From positions 558,001 through 622,000 of the forward strand of contig NAJO01000006.1 of assembly GCA_002077065.1 (NCBI GenBank): a stretch of DNA of 64,000 bases. The letters are read 5' to 3'. This stretch comes from Cryoendolithus antarcticus (lineage: Eukaryota; Ascomycota; Dothideomycetes; Cladosporiales; Cladosporiaceae). This document shows, piece by piece, positions 56,388-64,000 of the stretch. Both the position numbers and the translations under genes were made by a program. How positions within the stretch are numbered: position 1 is the stretch's first letter; each line of letters begins with the position of its first letter. The notes beneath the pieces were generated by a model. That model was given only the letters and a program-made list of their open reading frames with translations, was not told where the DNA came from and did no database searches.

Positions 56388-57070
56388 GATGCCGTAGCTA
56401 TGGACGGCGGTACACTTCACGTCTCTTATACTGAGCATGGCCCCATGAGCGCACAGAACGCAGTGGCGCCATTTTCTAAGCAACAGAGCTGGCGTTGGTC
56501 AATTGATCAGACAGATCCGGAGATGTTGTCACTGCAGCGGCACAAGCATCGTCCGCTTCGGGAGAAGACCAGCTGCACAAGTGATGAGCAGCGTACTGAG
56601 ACCCGTCGGCCAGTGCATACAATCTAGATCTGCATTAATATTATAGCAAGCGGCATTCATCAGTCACCTCAGCATTGAGACCCCCACCAAAATCTGACCC
56701 CGCAACGCGTCGGTCGAAGCTGTACGCGACGACCTCCCAATGCGGCAGTCCAAGACATTGCTCTTATCTTGGAGCTCATCTGGACCGAGAGTGTTCTTGA
56801 CTAACAGCACCGCATCGATGACAACTCGCTGGATAGCTTCGACGTATGGCAATCCATTAGCATGGCTCACGGCTAATGCTTATCTCAAGATGATGCATAG
56901 CTTACCCCTCAATTAGTAGACACATTGAAGTGCCGCACTCTGTGTATATGATGCTTCTCGATTCATAAGTACCACTTCGAATCCTATCTCTCACACAAAC
57001 ATTGCTCTTACACCGTCGTGGAAGCAAGAAGATCAAGCAAACCAGATCTTCATTCGTCGCACGAGCCAAG
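56388..57070. promoter_or_regulatory. Formamidase promoter region with two GATA-type sites
   Basis: On the minus strand AGATAA reads at 56880-56885 and AGATAG at 56984-56989, about 190 and 85 bases before the formamidase ATG. Both fit HGATAR, the site of AreA-type nitrogen regulators, and the Aspergillus formamidase gene is AreA-dependent. The motif is short and could occur by chance. The rest of the spacer shows nothing. Confidence 0.4.
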
Positions 57071-58572
57071 ATGCCGACGTCCGCTCTCAGGTACGCTGCG
57101 AAGGTGGACTTGGACAAGCCAGCATGGGAGCATGAGAATCTTCATGTACGTAAGGCTCAGGCGAAGCTTTCGCAAATCAGCTGATACTGTCTCTACAGAA
57201 CCGATGGCACCCAGATGGTCCGGCATTTTCACGCCAATGCTTGCGGAAGGCTAAGCTGACAGATTTCAGTCCCTGCGGTCGGCACGATCAAGAACGGCGA
57301 GACCGTCAAGATCGAGTGCGTAGACTGGACGGGAGGGCAGATCAAGAATGACGACTCGGCCAACGATGTTCGCGACGTCGATCTTACACGCATCCACTAC
57401 CTCACTGGTCCCTTCGAGATCGAGACGGCAGAGCCAGGAGATGTTCTCGTGGTCGATATCCAGGATGTGCAGCCGCTTGAGGATCATCCGTGGGGTTTCA
57501 CCGGTATCTTCTCGAGGGAGAACGGTGGAGGATTCTTGGACGATACATACCCGAAGCCGTAGGCCCAAGCTTGATAAATTTGCGATGCAGTACGATCAAC
57601 TGACACCAGGCACAGAGCGAAAGCCATCTGGGACTTCGAAGGCATCAACTGTTCCTCTCGCCACATCCCCGGTGTCCGCTTTGCAGGCCTGATCCACCCC
57701 GGTATCCTCGGCTGTGCGCCATCAGCTGAAGTGCTCAAGACATGGAACGACCGCGAGGGCCAATTGATCACTGAGTGCTCTCACATGGACAAAGTCGTTG
57801 CTCTTCCGCCAGAGCCCAAGAGTGTCCACGTAGGTAGCACCGAGGGAGATGTGAAGGAGAAGGTCGGGCGCGAGGGAGCTCGTACTGTGCCTGGTCGTCC
57901 GGAACACGGAGGAAACTGCGACATCAAGAACCTCTCTCGTGGATCTAAGGTGTATCTCCCTGTCCACGTCAAGGGCGCGAAGTTCAGCGTGGGTGATCTA
58001 CACTTCTCGCAGGGCGACGGCGAGATTTCCTTCTGTGGTGCTATTGAGATGGCTGGCGTGATCACAATCAAGTTCAGCGTCATGAAGGGTGGCGTGGCAC
58101 ACTTGGGCATGAAGAGCCCAATCTATATCCCTGGTCCCGTCGAGCCGCAGTTCGGGCCAGGACGGTACATATACTTCGAGGGCTTCAGCGTGGATGAGCA
58201 TGGCAAGCAGTACTACCTGGACACTACGGTGGCGTATCGGCAGACTTGCTTCAGGGTCATTGAGTATCTGAAGAGATACGGCAAGTTTATGCTTGCCCTT
58301 GGTATGCCGGTGGCGTGAGCTGACAGTCATGTAGGCTATGACGACTATCAGATCTACCTTCTGCTGTCTTGTGCACCGATACAAGGACATGTTGCCGGGA
58401 TTGTCGATGTGAGTGGCATACTTTGCCAAATTTCCAGACCAAGCTGACTTTTGGACAGGTTCCGAATTCGTGTACCACCATCGGGCTACCCATGGACATC
58501 TTCGACTTTGACATCAGACCAGAGGCGCCAACGGACAAGAGGGAGCTCGGGGCTTGTGCGTTTGCGAGCTAG
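57071..58572 (+). CDS. fmdS: Formamidase (FmdA/AmdA acetamidase-formamidase family)
   Basis: Six exons fit exactly: 57071-57145, 57199-57217, 57270-57558, 57616-58280, 58335-58408 and 58459-58572, giving 411 residues, which from memory is the length of Aspergillus FmdS. Motifs are 'HNRWHPDVPAVGTIKNGE' (built from three exons), 'ECVDWTGGQIKNDDSA', 'PGVRFAGLIHPGILG', 'RPEHGGNCDIKNLSRGSKVYLPVHV', 'DLHFSQGDGEI' and 'CAPIQGHVAGIVD/VPN'. The enzyme hydrolyses formamide to formate and ammonia in the cytosol for nitrogen supply. Exon 2 is only 19 nt. The fourth intron starts with GC (g|gcaagt at 58281), a GC-AG intron; using a GT donor instead would lose the conserved 'RYGYDDYQIYLLLS'. Confidence 0.95.
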
Positions 58573-58656
58573 TCATCGCCTGCTATGCATCAGCATATAG
58601 TGACGGGCTGAGGGCTCATGCAGAACTACCTTCGAACCTGCCTCGCTCCGTCCTTC

Positions 58657-59187
58657 TTACGCGCCTTTTGACTTGCTTTCATCAAGTGCGTCTTCGCAAG
58701 TCTCCTTGAGGGATTTGGCACCCACCCTCCGCAGGTTCGCAAACCACTTCCTCTCCTTTTCAAGGTACTTTGCCTCCGGCTCCCGAAGAATCCCATCAGT
58801 CGAGAATATGTCGAGTATATCCTCCTCACGAGGCATCTTCCCATGCTTCTCAGTCAATGCAGTCCTGGTCTCCTCAATGCCTGCCTTCAGCTCAACTAGC
58901 CTGCTGGCCATCTTATCGTTGTGGCCAATTGCTTTATCATCGCGTAGAACCTGCCATAGAAAGTCGGCTTCCCAGTGCAAAGACCATGCTTCCTCGCCAT
59001 CTTTTGTCATTGCAGCCAAGAGTACGAGGATCTGTGTCTTCTGAAACCGAGGAAGGTCAGGATCACTCAGTAGCTCCTGTGCGCGGTCTTCGCATGCTTG
59101 CAGCTTGTCGCCGCCCTCTTTGTAGCGAGCGAGAAGCTTGTTGTAGTCTACAGTATAAACGAGGTTGAGGTCGTCTTCCAAAGTCAT
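58657..59187 (-). CDS. Uncharacterised DPxLPR-family protein
   Basis: I start at the ATG at 59187 ('MTLEDDLNLVYTVDYNKLL', 176 residues); the frame is open to 59382, but the added part is hydrophobic and His-rich and looks like leader. The protein is acidic, helical and soluble. It shows 'AQELLSDPDLPRFQKTQILVLLAAM' in its first half, the same element as the small gene at 23612-23971, and then 'MASRLVELKAGIEETRTALTE' as a coiled coil. No enzyme motif. The stop is about 85 bases from that of the convergent formamidase gene. Function is unknown. Confidence 0.65.
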   Translation of the reverse strand: MTLEDDLNLVYTVDYNKLLARYKEGGDKLQACEDRAQELLSDPDLPRFQKTQILVLLAAMTKDGEEAWSLHWEADFLWQVLRDDKAIGHNDKMASRLVELKAGIEETRTALTEKHGKMPREEDILDIFSTDGILREPEAKYLEKERKWFANLRRVGAKSLKETCEDALDESKSKGA

Positions 59188-59414
59188 CTTTAGCGAGTGC
59201 GAGGCAATTAGTGCAATGGAGTAAGTACAGATAAGCTGAACGTGTGAGTGTGTGCAAGGCAGGTGAGTGAGGACAAGCAAGCCAAAAGAGTGATGGGTTA
59301 AGAAGATGATGTGGGACGTTGTACGACTCATTCGGGAAACTGCCTTCCACCAAACGATGCATCCCACGCTCCTGCCTTTCATAGTCCACCCTCTACTTGT
59401 ACAAGCTCCCAGAC

Positions 59415-62031
59415 CTACCCTCTCAACCCGCCTTCACCACCATAAGCAAATCGATACCCGAAGTTGATGGCCACCGCAACCACCAGACCGAGACACAAGA
59501 AGCTAGGTCCCCATTTGTCGTGATAGCTTACAGCCCTCCGCTTCTTGATGTTGTCGACGCGCCAGAGGTAGACGCCTGCGGAGTACAAGAGTGCCATCAG
59601 AGCAACACCGGTGAAAGCCCATGCCGAGGCGAGAGAGATAGCGTCGCCAAAGTTGAGCAGAGTCGCGGCGATGGAGCCGAGGATGATACTGAACTCGAGC
59701 TAGAGATAAGATGTCAGTAATCGGCCCAGGGCTGGCAAGACGGAGAGCATCGACATACCCACGCAAGGAACGTCCGCTCAGCAGCGAACGACACCTTCGG
59801 CTCCACACGCACAGGAACATGAATCTTCTTCCCCTTCGGCGCCTTGAATCGCTTCTCGCTCATCGCACCACCAGCTGGTACGCCCATCCTGCCCTCTCTA
59901 GACGGAATCTCCGTAGGATGAGGCACAGGCTTGGCCTGCTTGAGTACATCGAGGATCTTATCACCGACCAGAGTAGCATGACGTTTGACGAGTAGCCAGC
60001 GATACCGCCAGCCACCGACGCGCTTCGCCTCGTCAAGTTCTTCCTCCTCATCTTCGGAGTCGTAGATCGGGTAGTCGTCGTCTGGAGACGCGATAGGCTT
60101 GTGGGCGAGGCGCTCTTCCTCGTCCATCACGTTGCTGTCGTGGCCGTTCACGTAGTCCATAGCACGCTCTTCTTCGTGACGTTCGAGCGCATCACGAGCA
60201 GCTCGGAGACGACGGGTATTCTCATCGTCATCCTCCCTGCCGACAACAGTGTCCTCCTCATCGTCGTCAAGGTCGTCGTCACTGTCATCATCCTCGAGTG
60301 TTGTGCTCACGTCCGTACTGTGGCCAGGCCGATCGAGTCCGAAGTTGTGACTGACTGGCTTGCGAATATCAACATCCATCTGAGGCATCCAGAAGGGCAG
60401 CAGATCAATCCGTTCTGGAAACATTGTTGCTGTGCCGTGGATGAACTTCGAGAATTTGGGCACAGCCTCGACAAGATGCGATGCAGTGAGCTCGCGAATC
60501 CATGGCGGAGGCTCCTGCCCAGCCGCAGTCTGGAGCTTCACCTCAAGCACGCCGTAGGGGAACAGCTCGACATCTTCCTTCGGCAGCTGACTAAAGGGCC
60601 AGTCGATTCCGATGTCCATCCGTCGCCAATTGTTCTTCGACCGCTGTCGGCCATCAAGGTTGTCCTCTCGCACCATCGTGAGCTCCGTGTCGAGCGAGAC
60701 ACGCACTCGCGCATCTCCGGGCAGTTGGAAGGCAGTCCTGTTGTAAAACGACCGACAGACAGGCTCAAGCTTGCGGTCAATGACACGGAACTGGACCTCC
60801 TTGGCCAGAGCTTCCAAGTCATCAATCTCCTTTTCACTCTTCTTGCCATCGCGACGCATCTTCTCGAACACTTGTTTCGTGGTCAGGTCACCCTTCATGA
60901 AAGCATTGACATTTTTCTCCTTAAGCGAGAAACGAGCTTTCACAGACTTCTCCCCGGTCCAGTCCTCACGATGAGTCTTCCGTTCGACGAAGATGGTGTC
61001 AACTTCCATGCCGCCGTACCAGCGCAATCGCACGGCTTCGGCGCCTTCGGTCTTCTTCAGTCGGCCTTCGTACAGCTCCCAGGTCGCTGGGTTATCGTAG
61101 TAAATCGAGGAGATCGCCGAGTCCTTCCGCTCAAATTCCTTGCTAGGATTGAAGACCAGCACGGGCAAGTGCTTCATGATAATGAGCTTGAGCTCGGTTA
61201 GGTTATCCGGATGAACCCAGTACTTCGTCGTCTGTCGAATGAAATTTTGCTGTTTGCCTCCAGCCGAGGAATCTCCCGCAGCCGGCGCACCACGCGTGCG
61301 GACTTTGTCGTACAGCCTCGACAGCACCACAATCGTGCCTGCGTATCAGTCAGCTATTGCACAATCTCTAGTAGCAATATTCAGCAGACTCACCATCATA
61401 GTCATCCTTGAAGAATGGTCTAGCCTTCAACCTCGCCGCAAACACAGGCTTCAAATGCCAATTCGTCTGTTTATCATGCTTCTTGATGATCTTCTGGAAC
61501 CCCGTATAGTTCAGCTGCGTGAACTTGGCCAAGTCATGCACATCCGCGATAACATCGCTCAAATCCTCTTCCAGTAACAGGAACTCCTCCTCCGTGACTG
61601 CCTCACTCCCGGCCCCACCCGCAGCGGAAGCAGCAGCATTCCGCTCAATAGCGTCATTCACCTCCTTCTCACTCGCCTTGATTCTTCTTATGATCTCCTG
61701 GCTCTTGACTTTCTGAAACGTGAACACTTTATCTAACTCCTGCTCGAGCTGATTGACGAATTGCTGCTCATCATCCTCGCCCCAGGGCTTCCGCTTCTGT
61801 TGTCGGCCGGTGGAGATGGCGGGGATATGCTCGAAGTCTGTGCGCAAGGACGCCTTGAGATCGTCGTAGGAGATGTAGTAGTAGTACCAGTCCTTGATGA
61901 GGGAGGACCGGAGTTGCTGGCCGAACCTGGATGCCGATTGTTAGAATGCTGTTTTGCTGTGCAGAGGCTTGGAGCAGCCATTGGGAGCTCTTGGTTTGCG
62001 GGGTGCATGGCAAGGGACCTTCTTACCTCAT
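59415..62031 (-). CDS. VTC4: Vacuolar transporter chaperone 4, polyphosphate polymerase (SPX-VTC-TM)
   Basis: Exons 62027-62031 (ATGAG only), 61394-61926, 59759-61338 and 59415-59699 join in phase to give 800 residues. The N-terminal SPX domain starts '[20 protein letters not shown]' and has the Lys cluster '[13 protein letters not shown]' that binds inositol pyrophosphates. The VTC catalytic tunnel domain has '[20 protein letters not shown]', 'RLRWYGG', '[19 protein letters not shown]', '[13 protein letters not shown]', '[12 protein letters not shown]' and 'GVLEVKLQT'. An acidic linker with Asp runs precedes three C-terminal membrane helices. The VTC complex makes polyphosphate from ATP and moves it into the vacuole. 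A CACGTGGG box lies 225 bases upstream. Confidence 0.96.
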
Positions 62032-62562
62032 TCTGTAGGCTGCGGGATTGCGATGAGGTTGGACGAGGAGGATGTCACGGGTCTGGAAGCACCTCAAAAG
62101 AGTGTGAATATCAGAGAATGGGGAGAGCTCGAGGCTTTCCCAGCCCTGCTCCAATGCACATCAGTGCTTTCTCACAAGCAAAGTAAACTCTCTCGCTTCC
62201 ATGGGCAAGGTGGAGTCGGCAATAATGGGCGAATCACAGAGCGGCTTCGAGTGAGCACGTGGGCTTCACTTGCAAGTATCGAGACGAGCACGACGAGGCA
62301 TAAATCCCAAATGTACATTACAACTTATATAGCTTCTTGAGATATACGAAAGACGTGGTTCTCCAATCGTTAGTAGGATCAATGGGTAAGACTCGAGCTC
62401 CGCCAGTGCCATGTCTCACATCCGCCAGCAGCCGCAACACCGAAACGCCATCGCTTTCAGAGGTCCGGGGGAGCCATCGATTTCTGCACCCAGCCACTCG
62501 CACCCTCAACATGTCTTCTCTCACAGCGCTGGGAGCTAGAGCATACGGTTCCTCCGCTTCCT
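62032..62562 (-). promoter_or_regulatory. VTC4 upstream region with a CACGTGGG (PHO-type) box
   Basis: CACGTGGG lies at 62256-62263 on the plus strand, 225 bases from the VTC4 ATG. CACGTGGG is the high-affinity site of yeast Pho4; Neurospora NUC-1 binds CACGTG. VTC4 is a classical phosphate-starvation gene, so the position is meaningful, though occupancy here is inferred. The rest of the region shows nothing. Confidence 0.55.
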
Positions 62563-63180
62563 TCACTCATCAACGTTACACAACCCTCCAGTCCAGCCCT
62601 CAAGATACTCCCTCGCCTGCCTCTCATACACCCGTTTCAGCTCCTCCTCGCTTACCCTGGCCCTCATTCTTTGCCACCTTTCCTGCTCCGCCCGGATATC
62701 CCTCAGACTGCTGTATCTAGGCGACACCATCCGCCTCAGCGATGGTGTACGCTCGAAGTTCGCGGAACTGCATCGCGTCCGGATAGATGCCTCGGGTGAT
62801 GTGAGATCTGTGTCTGCGTATGAGATGATGCTTGAACGGTTTGTGGCAGGCGAGGTAGTGCGAGATGGTAGCCACGAGGCCGTCGAAGTCGGAGAGCGTG
62901 GTGGCGTGGGCGTCTGTGACGTTGTCCTTCGCTCAATTGCTCGAATCGACTCTGTGTGTTTGCCGAAATCTGTGCGGGCTGTGTGGAAGCTGCGGATTGA
63001 GTGTGAGGGCGAGGACTGCGGCGACTCTTCCGGTATGGGACGAAAGTGGAAGCAAAAGCTCTCGGGGACGTTCAGGTAGGTGCAGAGATTGCAAGGCTGG
63101 TCCGTTTCATCTCGAGTCCCGGTTGCGATTCGACTCAGTCGAGGCCGAAGCTGTCGTTTGAGGTCCAAAGGTCGAGGCAT
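62563..63180 (-). CDS. Possible small basic protein, unrecognised
   Basis: A 205-codon frame from the ATG at 63180. The N-terminal and middle parts are Ser/Thr/Arg/Pro rich and low complexity ('TTSQTPTPPRSPTSTASW'). The C-terminal 60 residues look like a genuine charged helix ('RDIRAEQERWQRMRARVSEEELKRV' shortened here as an amphipathic heptad stretch) and end 'YLEGWTGGLCNVDE'. No domain, signal peptide or membrane segment was recognised. Overlapping plus-strand frames are shorter. It may be a real lineage-specific gene; confidence is moderate. Confidence 0.5.
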   Translation of the reverse strand: MPRPLDLKRQLRPRLSRIATGTRDETDQPCNLCTYLNVPESFCFHFRPIPEESPQSSPSHSIRSFHTARTDFGKHTESIRAIERRTTSQTPTPPRSPTSTASWLPSRTTSPATNRSSIISYADTDLTSPEASIRTRCSSANFERTPSLRRMVSPRYSSLRDIRAEQERWQRMRARVSEEELKRVYERQAREYLEGWTGGLCNVDE

Positions 63181-64000
63181 TGCGTGAAAGCAAGAGTTCT
63201 GGTCAGAGTATCATGTGTGCCATGGATTGATGAAGCTCGTCGTCCTAGTCAGTGGCAGTGTAATTGACATCCTTTCCATCACGGCAATGAGATGATCAGA
63301 GCGACATGATCAGAGAGATACGAAAGAAAGTCCCCTTCACCTACCTCTTAGATCTCAGTCAGGTCTCAGCCACGCACGTTAGGCCATTCCGAAAGATCTT
63401 ACAAACAGGCCTGGACACCCGTTTAGACTTCGCCCCGCGACAGAGTGAACCACGGGTCTCAGCTCATGGCGTGTACTCGAAGCTCGCCCAGCCACCTCGA
63501 ACAAACCCTGCAACATCTCGTCTAGATCTCGGAATCATCTGCGCGGCGGCTGAGTGAGCTGCAAGGATGAGAGGAGTAAAGCCACAGACGAGAAGCCGTA
63601 ACCTCGACTTGAGTCTGTCCTTCTGTACCACAACAATAGCGTGCGCAGCCTTGCTTGCAATTCAATCCTGTCGTGAAGATTGCATGTTTCATGACCGTTT
63701 GCGGGAGCGTTAGGCGTGCACAGCGCGGACAACATCGGTGTACACACTTCCCCTCTTCAAGGTGCCGTTGCGCCTTGAGACCAGGATCATACCGTCTGCA
63801 CGACATCAGCACGCAGGGTAAGAAGAAGAGGTGTGCAGTGTGCAGCGTGCCGGCATTGCCAAATGCTGTGCAGTGAGATACGATGCATGTATGTGGTGAT
63901 TGATGTAACGATGAAGCTGAAATGGTGTGAAGCTGACGTGAGAAGCTGTCGGGGACATTTGAGCGATGCCAAGACCTTAAGAAGGAACTACGGGAAGGTG
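63181..64000. other. Right-edge stretch, nothing recognised
   Basis: Only short overlapping frames (under 100 codons) on both strands, with no domain-like sequence. No RNA gene or repeat was seen. Confidence 0.4.

Noticed and set aside
1..64000. Transposons, terminal inverted repeats, tRNA/rRNA genes, CRISPR arrays
   Set aside because: None could be recognised by eye on either strand; diverged or RIP-degraded repeats cannot be excluded without a repeat search.

Overview
The window is nuclear DNA of a filamentous ascomycete. The evidence is a dense mix of genes on both strands with short spliceosomal introns (mostly 48-65 nt, GT...AG). The gene set is also typical: a large hybrid histidine kinase, a PDR-type ABC transporter, a Zn2Cys6 regulator, a WSC/GPI protein, a DIM-2-type DNA methyltransferase, VTC4 and a fused pseudouridine glycosidase-kinase. 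Two small 'DPxLPR' proteins and the general look suggest Dothideomycetes (Mycosphaerellales); that placement is inference. No tRNA, rRNA, CRISPR, transposon or secondary-metabolite backbone gene was seen. It looks like ordinary core chromosome.

Layout. 1-5093 (-): 5' part of a hybrid histidine kinase that runs off the left edge. 6042-7289 (-): an unrecognised protein with a 2EXR/F-box-like start. 8331-8974 (+): small WSC-domain GPI protein. 9228-12342 (-): NDR-family AGC kinase with an in-frame TAG inside its catalytic domain. 12686-15858 (-): secreted GH31 alpha-glucosidase. 16750-22012 (-): full-size PDR ABC transporter. 23612-23971 (-): small DPxLPR protein. 24227-26632 (-): COG4. 27331-29428 (+): NIPA-type magnesium transporter. 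29850-31281 (+): Zn2Cys6 protein. 31353-33296 (-): INP1. 33687-34580 (+): RBM42-like RNA-binding protein. 35442-39073 (+): DIM-2-type cytosine methyltransferase with a frame break in its second BAH domain. 39239-41969 (-): MCM2. 42226-43704 (+): UBR7/Mlo2-like E3. 44333-45850 (+): BTB protein. 46176-47765 (-): OST1. 48047-50550 (+): pseudouridine-metabolising fusion enzyme. 51436-54607 (+): OPT oligopeptide transporter. 55174-56387 (+): UsgS-family membrane protein. 57071-58572 (+): formamidase. 58657-59187 (-): second DPxLPR protein. 59415-62031 (-): VTC4 polyphosphate polymerase. 62563-63180 (-): possible small basic protein.

Most genes are independent housekeeping or transport functions (replication, Golgi tethering, N-glycosylation, peroxisome inheritance, polyphosphate, nitrogen and nucleoside salvage). 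Where regulation can be read: two ACGCGT boxes lie between the divergent MCM2 and UBR7-like genes, a CACGTGGG box lies upstream of VTC4, and GATA-type sites lie upstream of the formamidase.

The strongest anomalies are broken reading frames in otherwise well-conserved genes: a premature TAG in the kinase, a frameshift in the DIM-2 methyltransferase, and an unresolved 1-nt phase mismatch in the ABC transporter. Either several genes here are decaying or polymorphic, or the assembly has local errors; raw reads would decide.
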